From: Demequina sp. NBRC 110052 | GTDB taxonomy: Bacteria; Actinomycetota; Actinomycetes; Actinomycetales; Demequinaceae | Length of the DNA: 64,000 nucleotides | Assembly: GCF_002090075.1 (NCBI RefSeq) | Contig: NZ_BBRI01000003.1 | Location: forward strand, 558,001 to 622,000 | Reading direction: 5' to 3' | Shown here: positions 1 to 8,648 of the stretch, one piece after another | Position numbering within the stretch: the stretch's first letter is position 1 | How the letters are laid out: every line of letters starts with the position of its first letter | Program-made: the position numbers and the translations under genes | Notes under the pieces: generated by a model | The model's input: only the letters and a program-made list of their open reading frames with translations | Database searches by the model: none | What the model was told of the DNA's origin: nothing

Positions 1-266
1 CCGTCGTGGTGGTGACCGTGGGAGCGATCCCATTCCTCGGGCTGATCGTCCCCAACCTCGTGACCATGGCAATCGGCGACAACCTGCGCCGCGCCCTCCC
101 GGTCACCGCCCTCGCCGGCGCAGCGCTCACCCTTGGGTGCGACACGCTCGCGCGCGTGCTGATCCTCCCCTACGAGATCCCGGTCGGCTCGATCGTGGGC
201 GTGCTCGGCGCAGTCGTCTTCGCGGCGCTGGTACTGAGGAAGGGCAACCGCTATGTCACCGCATGA
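1..266 (+). CDS. Siderophore ABC transporter permease, FecCD family (YclN-like), C-terminal part
   Basis: The frame is open at the window edge, so the N-terminus lies upstream. The 86 visible residues are the C-terminal end of a FecCD-type membrane permease that moves iron-siderophore complexes across the cytoplasmic membrane. They include the coupling-loop region FLGLIVPNLV...GDNLRR, where the usual PH of the family is PN, as in YclN-type permeases of Gram-positive bacteria, and then hydrophobic segments. The stop overlaps the start of the second permease by 14 bases, which shows an operon with the next two genes. The binding protein is not visible and may lie upstream. Confidence 0.88.
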   Translation, partial: VVVVTVGAIPFLGLIVPNLVTMAIGDNLRRALPVTALAGAALTLGCDTLARVLILPYEIPVGSIVGVLGAVVFAALVLRKGNRYVTA

Positions 267-1299
267 GCTGACCCTGGAGGGCACCGAGGCCGGCAAGGCG
301 CCGACACGCCCCGGCCGCAGCGTCGGGCTCGTGCGCCGCGCGCTGCCGTCCACACGCACCGCCCGGGTCATCGCCAGTCTGAGCGTGCTCGTGGTCGCCT
401 CCCTCACGGTATTCCTCACGTGGGGGGTCGACGGCCACTGGGACTACGCGCTGCCGCGACGCGCCGAGCAGGCCATCGCGCTCATCGTCGTGGGCGCCGC
501 GATCGCCGTCTCCACCGTGGTGTTCCAGACGCTCACGCACAATCGCATCCTGACGCCCTCCATCATGGGCTTCGACGCGCTGTACACGCTGTTCGCCACC
601 ACGCTCGTGTTCTTCCTCGGTGCGAACTCGGTGGAGACGATGGACCCGTGGATCATGTTCAGCTCCACGACGGTGCTGCTGCTCGCAGGGGCCACCACGC
701 TGTACCGGTGGATGATCGGCGACGGCTCGCGCGGGCTGTACACGCTCGTGCTCATGGGAGTGATCGCGGGCACGCTGTTCGGCTCGATCCAGTCGTTCAT
801 GGTGCGCATCATGGACCCCAACGAGTACGACTCGCTTCTGGACCAGCTGCTGCCCAGCTTCGGCGCGCTCGAGACGGACGTGCTCGCGCTCGCAGCCGTG
901 GTCATGATCGCCGGCGTCGCCGTCGCGTTCCGCTTCGCGCGCACCCTCGACGTGCTGGGGCTGGGCCGCGAGCGCGCCATCACCCTGGGCGTCGACTATC
1001 GGCGCGCTGTCACGTGGCTGTTGATGCTCGTCGCGGTGCTCGTCGCCGTCGCGACCGCGCTCGTGGGACCAGTGACGTTCCTCGGGCTGCTGGTCGCGAA
1101 CCTCGCCTACCAGGTCACCCGCATGCACCGACACGTCATCACGCTGACCGCCTCGATCCTCGTAGCCGCCGTCGCGCTCGTCCTGGGCCAGGCGCTGCTA
1201 CAGCACGTGCTGCACTTCAACGCCACCCTCGGCTCGATCATCAACCTCGTGGGCGGCGTCTACTTCATCGTCCTCATCCTCAAGGAGTCCCGCGCATGA
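253..1299 (+). CDS. Siderophore ABC transporter permease, FecCD family (YclO-like)
   Basis: This 348-residue polytopic membrane protein is the second half of the permease dimer of an iron-siderophore importer. About 45 N-terminal residues are polar and basic, followed by 8-9 hydrophobic segments. The conserved loop near residue 275 reads GPVTFLGLLVANLAYQ, the form seen in YclO-type permeases. It overlaps the upstream permease by 14 bases and the downstream ATPase by 4 bases (ATGA). A family assignment is safe; the siderophore is unknown. Confidence 0.93.
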   Translation: MSPHELTLEGTEAGKAPTRPGRSVGLVRRALPSTRTARVIASLSVLVVASLTVFLTWGVDGHWDYALPRRAEQAIALIVVGAAIAVSTVVFQTLTHNRILTPSIMGFDALYTLFATTLVFFLGANSVETMDPWIMFSSTTVLLLAGATTLYRWMIGDGSRGLYTLVLMGVIAGTLFGSIQSFMVRIMDPNEYDSLLDQLLPSFGALETDVLALAAVVMIAGVAVAFRFARTLDVLGLGRERAITLGVDYRRAVTWLLMLVAVLVAVATALVGPVTFLGLLVANLAYQVTRMHRHVITLTASILVAAVALVLGQALLQHVLHFNATLGSIINLVGGVYFIVLILKESRA

Positions 1300-2054
1300 T
1301 CGCCGTCGACGGCCTCACCAAGTCCTACGGAACCGCCACGGTGGTGGACGGCGTCTCGCTGACACTGCCCGACGCCGGGGTCACCTCGATCATCGGTCCC
1401 AACGGCGCGGGCAAGTCCACGCTGCTGTCGATGGTCTCGCGCATCCTGGGGCCCGACGCCGGCACCGCCTCGGTGGACGGCGTGGACGTGTTCTCCGCGT
1501 CGGGTCGCGAGGTGGCGAAGCGGCTCTCAGTGCTGCGCCAGGACACCCACATGACGGCGCGCATCACGGTGCGCGAGCTCGTGGAGTTCGGGCGGTTTCC
1601 CCACTCCGGGGGGAGACTCACCCCCGACTGCCGGGCCTCCGTCACCTCCGCGCTGTCGTACTGCGACCTCGATCACCTCGCCCACCGCGGCCTGCACGAG
1701 CTCAGCGGCGGTCAGCGCCAACGCGCCTTCGTGGCGATGGTGCTGGCGCAGGACACGCGCTACGTGCTGCTCGACGAGCCGCTGAACAACCTGGACATGG
1801 CGCACGCCACCGGCGTGATGCGCCTGCTACGCCGCCTCGCCGACGAGCGCGACAAATCCATCGTGCTGGTGCTGCACGACATCAACTACGCCTCGGCCCA
1901 CTCCGACCGCATCATCGCGATGCGCGACGGCGCCGTCGTCGCCGACGGCGCCCCTGCCGAGGTCATCACGCCCGAAGCCCTCGAGGACGTCTACGGCATG
2001 CCGTTCACCGTTCACCGCCTGGGCGACGACCTCGTCGCGTCCTACTTCCGCTGA
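1296..2054 (+). CDS. Siderophore ABC transporter ATP-binding protein (YclP-like)
   Basis: The ATPase of the siderophore importer has 252 residues. Walker A (GPNGAGKST) lies near residue 34, the signature LSGGQRQRAFVA near 135, and Walker B with the catalytic glutamate (YVLLDEP) near 155, followed by a switch histidine in VLVLHDINYA. The frame stays open upstream through the permease gene, but the start at 1296 is chosen because it forms an ATGA overlap with the permease stop and gives the normal N-terminus for the family. It is the last gene of the transporter operon; the DUF2218 gene follows after 72 bases. Confidence 0.94.
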   Translation: MIAVDGLTKSYGTATVVDGVSLTLPDAGVTSIIGPNGAGKSTLLSMVSRILGPDAGTASVDGVDVFSASGREVAKRLSVLRQDTHMTARITVRELVEFGRFPHSGGRLTPDCRASVTSALSYCDLDHLAHRGLHELSGGQRQRAFVAMVLAQDTRYVLLDEPLNNLDMAHATGVMRLLRRLADERDKSIVLVLHDINYASAHSDRIIAMRDGAVVADGAPAEVITPEALEDVYGMPFTVHRLGDDLVASYFR

Positions 2055-2126
2055 GGCTGCCGCCTCCGCCGAGCCCACGCTCCACGACCAACCCCACCGA
2101 CCATCCGCTCGACCCCAGGAGTCACC

Positions 2127-2528
2127 ATGACCGCCACCATCACCGGACGCGCCGCCACCGACCGCGCCGCCCGCTACGCCAAGCAGCTCGTCAGCCACCT
2201 GGGCCGCAAGATCGAGGCCGACTTCGATCCCGAGTCGGGCGTCGGCACCGTACGCCGAGACGACAACGTCTGCGTTCTCACCGCCACCGAGTCCACGCTC
2301 GAGTTCGCCATCACCGCCGCGGAGCGTGACCAGCTGTTCGGCCTCATGGCCGTGGTGCAGAACCACCTCGAGCGGTTCGGCGAGAAGGACGAGCTCGCGT
2401 GCGTGTGGGACGACGACTCAATTCTCGCCGTCTACGGGGAGCGGCGTGCGGAGATGGCCGTGAAGCGCGCAGCCGAGCGCGCGGCGCGGGAGACCGAGGA
2501 GTCCCCCGCGGCCCGCGACGCCGAGTAA
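2127..2528 (+). CDS. DUF2218 domain protein
   Basis: A 133-residue soluble protein with the layout of DUF2218: a YAKQLVSHLGRK segment near residue 18, a central beta-rich stretch, and NHLERFGEKDEL near residue 80. The last 40 residues are a charged alanine/glutamate-rich tail. DUF2218 genes commonly lie beside iron-siderophore uptake genes, and this one sits 72 bases after the transporter ATPase in the same direction, so a role in iron-siderophore handling is an inference from context. A CAGGAGTCACC ribosome site precedes the ATG. Confidence 0.85.
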   Translation: MTATITGRAATDRAARYAKQLVSHLGRKIEADFDPESGVGTVRRDDNVCVLTATESTLEFAITAAERDQLFGLMAVVQNHLERFGEKDELACVWDDDSILAVYGERRAEMAVKRAAERAARETEESPAARDAE

Positions 2529-2682
2529 GCATCTGCCGGGGCGCTCACGCCTCCTCCCGCCGCGTCCCACCGCCAACCAGGCGCCTCAGGACTCCGGCAC
2601 CGACCCAGGCCCAGCGTCGGGCATACACACCAGCGCCAGTTGGCGCAGACCCGGCTCCGTGGCCGCATGACACACTGACGCG

Positions 2683-3468
2683 GTGACCGCGTCTCCATCG
2701 CCAGCCCCGCGCCGTGCCGTGCTCGGCATCGGACCGCGGCAGTGGTCCGACGCGTGGGCCGGACTCAAGGCGATCGGTCCTTTGATGCCGGGCTCGGTGC
2801 TGTTCGGGCTCGCGTTCGGCGCACTCGTGCGGGTGGCAGGGATCGATCCGTTCACGGGTTCCTTCGCGTCCATCTCCGTGGTGGCGGGCGCGAGCCAAAT
2901 CGCGATCGTGGAAGCGATCCGGACGGATGCTCCCGCCGTGATCGCCGTCATCACCGCCCTCGTCATCAATGCGCGCTTCGCGCTGTACTCGGCGGCGCTC
3001 GCCCCCGTGTTCGCGGCCTTTCCGCGCCGCTGGAAGCTGGGGCTCGCGCACCTGATGACCGACCAGGCTGCGGTGGTGTCGCTTCAGCACGCGGACCGGT
3101 ATCCCGATCCTGTGCGCCGACGCTGGTTCATCGTGGGCGGCGCGCTCCCGTTCGTCGCGGTGTGGGTCGCAGGCTCCGTCGCCGGCATCGCGCTCGGGCC
3201 CGTCATCCCCGACGCGTGGCAGATCGGTTTCATCGTGCCGCTGATGTTCCTCGCGGTGATGGTGCCGGGCCTGCGCGATGCGCCGGGTGTCACGGCGGTG
3301 GCGGTGTCGGTGCTCGTCGTGGTTCTCGCCAAGGACCTGCCGTGGGGGCTGAACGTGCTCGCGGGCGCGCTGGCCGGGATCGCGGTGGGCTCGTTCGTGC
3401 CGGCCCGGAAGCCACGGGGCGAGGTCCCGGACGACGGGCTCGCGCACGACGCGGGAGGTGGCGAGTGA
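2683..3468 (+). CDS. AzlC family branched-chain amino acid export protein
   Basis: The large subunit of an AzlCD-type exporter has 261 residues, with the diagnostic order PGSVLFGLAFGALVR (residues 30-45), a SGASQ-like block (VVAGASQIAIVEA, near 68), and a helix-rich C-terminal half. It acts in the cytoplasmic membrane, with AzlD, in efflux of branched-chain amino acids or analogues. A GTG start is used. Its stop overlaps the next GTG start by 4 bases, so the two genes are translationally coupled. Confidence 0.92.
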   Translation: MTASPSPAPRRAVLGIGPRQWSDAWAGLKAIGPLMPGSVLFGLAFGALVRVAGIDPFTGSFASISVVAGASQIAIVEAIRTDAPAVIAVITALVINARFALYSAALAPVFAAFPRRWKLGLAHLMTDQAAVVSLQHADRYPDPVRRRWFIVGGALPFVAVWVAGSVAGIALGPVIPDAWQIGFIVPLMFLAVMVPGLRDAPGVTAVAVSVLVVVLAKDLPWGLNVLAGALAGIAVGSFVPARKPRGEVPDDGLAHDAGGGE

Positions 3469-3779
3469 AGACGTTCCTCATCTTCCTGTTCGCCGCGATC
3501 GGCACGTACCTGATCCGCATCAGCGGCATCGTCATCTTCGGCAAGGACCGGCAGCTGCCGCCGCGCGTGGCTCGGGCCCTGCAGCTCGTGGGCCCTGCGG
3601 CGATGGCCGCGATCATCGCCAACTCGCTGCTGCTCGACGAAGGGTCGTGGCGCGCATTCGGCGCCTGGCACCTGGCGGCGTTGGTCGCGGTGGGCGTGGC
3701 GCTGTGGAAGCGGTCCTCCGGCTGGACCATGGCGTCAGGTGCGGTCGCATTCGCGGCGCTGCTGCTCGCGGGACTCTGA
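3465..3779 (+). CDS. AzlD domain protein, small subunit of AzlCD exporter
   Basis: A 104-residue, three- to four-helix membrane protein of the AzlD family. It starts KTFLIFLFAAIGTYLIR and carries a VGPAAMAAIIANSLL segment near residue 42, typical of the family. The GTG at 3465 overlaps the azlC stop, which fixes the start and supports a two-subunit complex. The frame also runs open upstream inside azlC, but that part is out of register with the azlC coding frame and is not used. Confidence 0.9.
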   Translation: MKTFLIFLFAAIGTYLIRISGIVIFGKDRQLPPRVARALQLVGPAAMAAIIANSLLLDEGSWRAFGAWHLAALVAVGVALWKRSSGWTMASGAVAFAALLLAGL

Positions 3780-3890
3780 CGCGGGAGGCATCAGCCCCCT
3801 GGATGCGCCTCTGCAACCCGCGCATGGAGGCGTGAGGGCCCTGGTTGCGGACGGGCGGGGCTTTGCGGCAAGGGCTGGGGACGCGCGGGG

Positions 3891-4472
3891 TCAGTGGAGC
3901 GCCGCGTCGGGCTCGCCCAGGCCGAACGATAGGAAATGCACCACAAGCCCGGCCCGCGACGGGGCGCAAAGGTAGGGCCCCACGCTGACCACCGCGTCGG
4001 GCGCGAGCGGGGCGACCCGCACCAGGCGCCACGGCTCGGCGTCCACGCGAGCGCGCACCGTCACGGCATCCCCATCGCGAGAGGCCCGGATCGTGACCTG
4101 CTGACCGACCCACGCAGGCACCGGCGCCACCGACCAGTCCGAGACGCCGTGCGTCACGACGGCACCCACCTGCGGCGCGCCGTCCGAGACCTCGACGCCG
4201 CACTTGATCCACGTCTCGGCATCCGCGCGGAGCATGATGCCGGCCTGGTCGAACTGCTCCGCGTAGTCGAGCACGAAGCGCACCTCGGCCGCCTCACGAG
4301 CGCCCATCGGCACCAGCAGCGCATGAGCGTCATCGTGGATGAACCCGTAGCTGGTGGTGCGCCACGCGTCAGATCCCTCGCGCGCCTCCACCTCGAGCGC
4401 GCCGTCCACGACGGCTGCCGCGACCGGCTCGGTCGTCCATCGTCCCTGATCCAGCAGCGTCGCCCACTCCAT
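3891..4472 (-). CDS. DUF1349 domain protein (concanavalin A-like fold)
   Basis: A 193-residue cytoplasmic protein with the DUF1349 pattern: a WRTTSYGFIHDDAH segment near residue 40, YAEQFDQAGIMLRADAETWIK near residue 75, then GVSDWS, and a C-terminal VGPYLCAP segment. The family has a concanavalin-like lectin/glucanase fold and no firmly proven activity. The ATG at 4472 follows a GGTGAGGG ribosome site; a second in-frame ATG at 4490 is possible. The frame stays open far upstream through the opposite strand of the next gene, which is shadow coding. It is divergent from the Pr6Pr gene. Confidence 0.85.
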   Translation of the reverse strand: MEWATLLDQGRWTTEPVAAAVVDGALEVEAREGSDAWRTTSYGFIHDDAHALLVPMGAREAAEVRFVLDYAEQFDQAGIMLRADAETWIKCGVEVSDGAPQVGAVVTHGVSDWSVAPVPAWVGQQVTIRASRDGDAVTVRARVDAEPWRLVRVAPLAPDAVVSVGPYLCAPSRAGLVVHFLSFGLGEPDAALH

Positions 4473-4517
4473 GCCCTCACCCTGCCGCATGCGCCGCCCC
4501 ACTGCTAGCGTCGAGCC

Positions 4518-5210
4518 GTGAGAGTCGCCTGGTACCTGGTCCGCATCGTCGCCGCGTTCACCATCTTCACGGCCGTGGCGGCGACGTTCCACGCGGTGCT
4601 GACCGCCGGCGACCTGGTGTTCTGGAATTTCTTCGGCTTCTTCACCATCCAGTCGAACATCATCGCGATGGTCGTGCTGATCCTCACGGCGCTGCACACC
4701 GACCAGCCGCGCTGGGGCTGGCTCACCTACGCCCGCGCGGCCGCGACCACGTATCTGATCATCGTCACCGCCGTGTACTGGACGCTGCTCGTGAACGTGG
4801 ACGTCCAGACGCCGCAGGTGTGGACGAACACGATCCTGCACGCCGTCTCGGGCGCGATCATGCTCGCGGACTGGCTGCTCGAGGGCCCGCGCCGGCCGCT
4901 CGACTGGCGCATGTCGTGGACGGTGCTGATCTACCCGGTGGCGTGGCTGACGGTGATCCTGATCCGCGGCGCGACCGACGGCTGGGTCCCGTACCCGTTC
5001 CTCAATCCCGCGAACGGCTACCTGTCCGTGGCGCTGGTGAGCGCCGGGATCGTGGCTCTCGGCTGGGTCGTCGGACTGGGCGTGTTCCAGCTCACGCGCT
5101 GGCGCCTGATCACCCCGGACGACAACCACCGCCACATGCCCGACGCCGCTGTTGCGTCCCCCGACGACGAGCCCGACGCGCGGCTCGCCCTGGAGTCGGA
5201 TCCCGCGTGA
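4518..5210 (+). CDS. Pr6Pr family membrane protein
   Basis: A 230-residue integral membrane protein with six or seven hydrophobic segments between residues 5 and 195 and a polar, acidic C-terminal tail. It carries the family pattern FFTIQSNIIAMVV near residue 45, HAVSGAIMLADWL near 110, and PYPFLNPANGYLSV near 160. The role of the family is not established. A TAGCGT hexamer sits 6 bases before the GTG with no ribosome site, which suggests a leaderless transcript. The end overlaps the next start by 4 bases. Confidence 0.85.
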   Translation: MRVAWYLVRIVAAFTIFTAVAATFHAVLTAGDLVFWNFFGFFTIQSNIIAMVVLILTALHTDQPRWGWLTYARAAATTYLIIVTAVYWTLLVNVDVQTPQVWTNTILHAVSGAIMLADWLLEGPRRPLDWRMSWTVLIYPVAWLTVILIRGATDGWVPYPFLNPANGYLSVALVSAGIVALGWVVGLGVFQLTRWRLITPDDNHRHMPDAAVASPDDEPDARLALESDPA

Positions 5211-6115
5211 GCTTCGACACGGTCCCACCGCCGGCCCATCCCTCGATCTCTCCGGACACCGTGTCAAGCCTGATCGCGGATCAGCACCCCGAGTATGCGG
5301 ACCTCCCGCTCGGCCCGCGCTTCGATGGCTGGGACTGCGCCGTATTCAGACTCGGCGAGGACCTCGCGGCTCGCATCCCCCGCACCGACGACGCCGTGGT
5401 GTGCCTGCAGACGGAGATGCACTGGCTTCCCAGGCTCAGCGGCGGATGGGAGTTCGCGCACCCGACGTTCATGGCGCACGGCCAGCCAGGCCACGGCTAT
5501 CCGTGGCCGTGGGCGGTCATCACGTGGATCCCGGGCGACACCGCCGACGAGGTGCCCCTCAATGCCGACGCGGGGGCCGCTGTGGGGCGCGCGCTCGCCC
5601 AGGTGCATACGCCCTCGCCGGAGGACGCGCCGTTCAACATCGAGCAGTCGATCCCGATGTCGGACCGCGACCCGAAGACGACCGAGCGCATCCATCGTGC
5701 ACACGCGGACGGCGGACCGCACGGCGAGCTGCTCGACCTGGATGCGGCGCTCGCCCTGTGGTCTGAGGCCCTCGCAGCCGCGCCGAACTCCGAGTGGGTG
5801 TGGTCGCATGCCGATCTGCACGGAGCGAACGTGCTGAGCCACGGCGGCGAGTTCGGCGGGATCTTCGACTGGGGCTCGATGGCAATGTGCGACCCGGCGG
5901 TGGATGTGGGTTTCACTCATGCGCTGATGCCGCGCGCCGGAGTGGACGCTCTCCTCGAGGCCTACGACCGTGAGACGGGGCGCGTGGACGACGCGTTCGT
6001 GGCTCGGGCGCGCGGCATCGGCCTGGCGAAGGCCGTGGGGATGGCGCTGTCGCCGCGCGAGGTGACGCGCGCGATGGCGTGGCGGTCGCTCGAGGCGCTG
6101 GGGCTGGTGCACTAG
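5207..6115 (+). CDS. Aminoglycoside phosphotransferase (APH) family protein
   Basis: A 302-residue small-molecule kinase of the APH/choline-kinase fold. The catalytic loop WSHADLHGANVL is near residue 205 (HxDxxxxN) and the metal-binding segment GIFDWGSMAMCDPAVDVG follows near 222. A GTG start overlaps the Pr6Pr stop (GTGA). Related actinobacterial proteins are often listed as aminoglycoside kinases, but most have unknown substrates; nothing here proves drug resistance. It is probably co-transcribed with the membrane protein before it. Confidence 0.85.
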   Translation: MSFDTVPPPAHPSISPDTVSSLIADQHPEYADLPLGPRFDGWDCAVFRLGEDLAARIPRTDDAVVCLQTEMHWLPRLSGGWEFAHPTFMAHGQPGHGYPWPWAVITWIPGDTADEVPLNADAGAAVGRALAQVHTPSPEDAPFNIEQSIPMSDRDPKTTERIHRAHADGGPHGELLDLDAALALWSEALAAAPNSEWVWSHADLHGANVLSHGGEFGGIFDWGSMAMCDPAVDVGFTHALMPRAGVDALLEAYDRETGRVDDAFVARARGIGLAKAVGMALSPREVTRAMAWRSLEALGLVH

Positions 6116-6309
6116 CTATTGTGCCCAGGCAGGTCGTTCAATCTGCTGGTGGGTGGGACCTTGCCGATGGCTGCGTGTCGCCGGCGCCTACGAGCGCGCC
6201 AGCTCGCTGACGAAGCTCTGCATGATTGGGCTTCGGCACGGTTCGGACTCCTCACATTGGAGCCTGAACGACACGCTTCCAAAGGTAGCCAAACCCTGGG
6301 GCGGGTCGG

Positions 6310-6582
6310 TCAACGACGGATCGCGGCCACTTCGATGGTCAGAAGCTCGCCCGTTGTCTCCGTGTAGTGCTTGAGGAGGACTTCTGCGAGACATGGTGCT
6401 CTTTGCTCTGCCTGGTCGACGGCCCAGGTAATGACCTCTAGCGCACTCGACTGCTCAAGGTCGTATGCGTAGCAGGCTCCACGGTCAACCTCGGGAGGAT
6501 CAATCCAGAGGTGGACTCGATAGTCCTGCGGGCCGCGCGACTCAAGAGTCGCGTCACGTTCGTCAACAACGCGAACCTCCAT
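6310..6582 (-). CDS. Small hypothetical protein, coupled to the secreted protein gene
   Basis: A 90-residue soluble protein of unknown function. The segment YRVHLWIDPPE near residue 21 and SALEVITWAVDQAE near residue 47 resemble small unannotated actinobacterial proteins, from memory only. Its ATG overlaps the stop of the secreted-protein gene as ATGA, which supports real translation and coupling. An immunity or accessory role to the secreted partner is possible but untested. Confidence 0.6.
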   Translation of the reverse strand: MEVRVVDERDATLESRGPQDYRVHLWIDPPEVDRGACYAYDLEQSSALEVITWAVDQAEQRAPCLAEVLLKHYTETTGELLTIEVAAIRR

Positions 6583-7154
6583 CAGGAATGGATGTCCTTG
6601 TAAATAGTGACGCGCTCAGTGTCGATGGTCCCGATTCCCGGGGAGACAATCTGCATTGACGATAGAGCCGTCCAGTAGCCCTTGCCAGTGCCGCCATGGC
6701 CGACCGTCTCTCGCGGGCAGTAGAAAATCCTCGACCCCCCGACCGCAACGGTCTGTGCGTAGACGTCAGACGCTCGCAAGGTGCCGTAGTAGCCATCGCT
6801 AAGCGAGAAGTACAGGCCACAAACCACTCTCACGGAAACGGATGAGTATCCAGACCCAGAGCACGTGACGGTGAGCTTGTAGATAGCCCCGCCTGCTCCT
6901 CCCGAGTAATGCGGGTAGTGGGTGGTCCCTGAGCACACAATGACCCCCGGCTGGCCTGTCGAGAAGCCAAGCGGACTGACCGCGGGAGAGCCTGAGACAT
7001 CGTCGGTGACAGTCAGCGTCGAAGTCAGGATGACGTCCGCTGACGAGTCATTCGACTCGGCCCCAGCGGGTGCGCTCACGAGCAATGCGCTGAGTAGCCC
7101 GACGAGTGCGGCTGCAGCCAGCGGTCGTCGCCAATATGAAAATGTTCCCACCAT
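6582..7154 (-). CDS. Secreted protein of unknown function
   Basis: A 190-residue protein with a clear Sec signal peptide: basic start (YWRR), a hydrophobic core of about 18 residues and an AGAES cleavage region near residue 32. The mature part is rich in Ser, Gly, Thr and Tyr and has four or five cysteines (VIVCSGT, TVTCSGSG, VVCGLY, FYCPRE), probably disulfide-bonded. I recognise no family. The start at 7154 is chosen over an upstream in-frame start because it follows AAAGGGGGAGTC. The surrounding 6.1-7.6 kb looks less GC-rich than its neighbours, which hints at recent transfer. Confidence 0.7.
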   Translation of the reverse strand: MVGTFSYWRRPLAAAALVGLLSALLVSAPAGAESNDSSADVILTSTLTVTDDVSGSPAVSPLGFSTGQPGVIVCSGTTHYPHYSGGAGGAIYKLTVTCSGSGYSSVSVRVVCGLYFSLSDGYYGTLRASDVYAQTVAVGGSRIFYCPRETVGHGGTGKGYWTALSSMQIVSPGIGTIDTERVTIYKDIHS

Positions 7155-7647
7155 GACTCCCCCTTTGCCGCGATCACCAGGTGCAACACCCGCATCCAAG
7201 TCCTAGCACTGGCGTCCTCGTGACACAAGGGCCACGGGCCTGAAGATTGAGGGCGTTGTTCCGCGGCGGCGAGACGGGTGCTCCGTCGCCGCGTTGACGC
7301 TCCCATAGGTGTCAATTCGCAATCTCGGCGACCTCGAGGCACGCGGACCTCTCCGGCGGCGACGCGAGCCGGCAAGCCCGCTGAATCGACTGTACGCCTG
7401 GGAGTGCCTGGCCTTGGGCCGACTAGGGCGTGTGTGGGCAGCCCGCCCCGAGCGTGCCTCGCACGTTTGCTGGCCTCCGACGTCCCGTAGTGCCATTGTC
7501 AGGATCGTTTCGTCCAGGTGTGGAGCCAAGGCCGTCACGTCCCTCAACTAAGGCCGCCTACCTCTGCGCCCCACACCGATCACTGAGGTAGCCGAAACCC
7601 AGGCTCTCACCGCCGCGCGGCCGGTCTCATCGCACCACGTCCACGGC
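7155..7647 (+). other. Gene-poor stretch with no supported gene
   Basis: These roughly 490 bases hold only short overlapping frames on both strands with no recognisable domain, ribosome site or consistent codon use. One 15-base stretch at 7423-7437 is identical to the outer end of the broken IS5-type element at 45982-45996. That could be a lone element end or chance. Confidence 0.5.
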
Positions 7648-7851
7648 TCAGCCCGAGTGGTTCATCCCTGGCCCGCGCTGCTGCTTCTGGACGGTGGACG
7701 GCGGCGGGGCGTGGGCGTCGGCGTTCTGCTCGCCCTCCATCTCCGTGCGGCCCTGGTGCTTGCTGTGCACACCGCCCTCGGGCGGCCGGTGCGAGGCGGC
7801 GTTGTCGAGCGGGATCGGGCGGTCCTGGTCGCGGTGCTTCGTGTCGGTCAT
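7648..7851 (-). CDS. Small hydrophilic hypothetical protein
   Basis: A 67-residue protein rich in His, Gln, Pro and charged residues with no hydrophobic segment, so probably disordered. The ATG at 7851 follows GAAGGGAG at a normal distance; another ATG at 7866 has its own GGAGGGG. I recognise no family. It is the only frame in this stretch with good translation signals, but its reality is uncertain. Confidence 0.45.
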   Translation of the reverse strand: MTDTKHRDQDRPIPLDNAASHRPPEGGVHSKHQGRTEMEGEQNADAHAPPPSTVQKQQRGPGMNHSG

Positions 7852-7994
7852 CACTGCTCCCTTCATCGCATCCCCTCCCCTCCATGAGAACGCGACTCGA
7901 CGCGCGGCGCATCTTCTCGCGCCCTCCTCGGCTCGCGAGCCCGCCCGACGCTGTGGCCGGAACACCTGGACGCACGCCGATACGATGGGCGAGC

Positions 7995-8067
7995 GGGCCT
8001 CTAGCTCAGTTGGTAGAGCAGCGGACTTTTAATCCGTAGGTCGTGGGTTCGAGCCCCACGGGGCCCA
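7995..8067 (+). tRNA. tRNA-Lys (anticodon UUU)
   Basis: A 73-base cloverleaf: the acceptor arm GGGCCTC pairs with GGGGCCC through one wobble; D-arm, anticodon stem GCGGA/TCCGT with loop CTTTTAA, and T-arm GTGGGTTCGAGCCCCAC are all present. The anticodon is TTT. CCA is not encoded. TACGAT at 7981-7986 is a likely -10 box. Confidence 0.96.
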
Positions 8068-8080
8068 CTCTTGGTCGCCC

Positions 8081-8431
8081 TCAGACCTCGCCGTCCGCGA
8101 GATCGCGTGCGATGCGCGCCCACCGCACCAGGAACCTGGGCTCGTCGAGCCGGCGGCGTCGCATCCACGACGTCACCTCGTCGTTGCACTTGCTGGCGTT
8201 GCAGGATCTGCAGGCGGGCACCACGTTGTCGAGCGTGTAGCGACCTCCGCGCGAGATGGGCAGCACGCAGTCCTTCTGGAGTGCGGACACCGCGTCACCG
8301 CAGTAGGCGCAGCATCCCCACGCGTCGAGGATGCGCTGCCACTCGCCTGCGGTGAGGTCGCTTCCCGAGGCGGCCACCCGTCGGGCTCTGCGGCGCGCGG
8401 CACGAGCCTTGCGGGTGCGTGCGACTGCCAT
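8081..8431 (-). CDS. HNH endonuclease domain protein
   Basis: A 116-residue protein with an Arg/Lys-rich N-terminus and an HNH-type zinc-finger nuclease core: CCAYCG near residue 41, then SRGGRYTLDNVVPACRSCN with K following. Both CxxC pairs are intact. The usual DH at the start of the HNH motif reads DC (KDCVLPIS), so the normal catalytic histidine is missing. The ATG at 8431 lies 7 bases after TAGGGT and has no ribosome site, suggesting a leaderless start; a GTG at 8440 is an alternative. Function unknown. Confidence 0.8.
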   Translation of the reverse strand: MAVARTRKARAARRRARRVAASGSDLTAGEWQRILDAWGCCAYCGDAVSALQKDCVLPISRGGRYTLDNVVPACRSCNASKCNDEVTSWMRRRRLDEPRFLVRWARIARDLADGEV

Positions 8432-8648
8432 GACTCGCACCCTAGTTCCGGTCGCGAGCGTACGGGCGCGGCCGCGCCGCGAGAGCAGCGGTCACGGCGA
8501 TTCCGCAGCTCGGACGCAGCCCGCTCGGACGCGGGACGCACGTCAAGGCCGATGTGGAATCCGCCACAAACCGGCGCGAACCCGTCACCACCTGCACGAA
8601 ACGGACGGTGACCTGGACGTGAAGACCTCACCGAGCAATGGAGCGAAC

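Noticed and set aside
256..1134. Minus-strand frames opposite the siderophore permease
   Set aside because: Charged, low-complexity shadow translations; the plus strand is a clear FecCD permease in an operon.
4473..5267. Upstream extension of the DUF1349 frame to 458 residues
   Set aside because: It would run antisense through the Pr6Pr gene; the DUF1349 fold starts at 4472 with a ribosome site.
5207..6115. Antibiotic resistance call for the APH-family kinase
   Set aside because: Only the general kinase fold is seen; the genes around it give no resistance context.
7423..7437. 15 bases identical to the IS5-type element end at 45982-45996
   Set aside because: No transposase trace or second end is seen nearby; a single 15-base match is too little to call an element.
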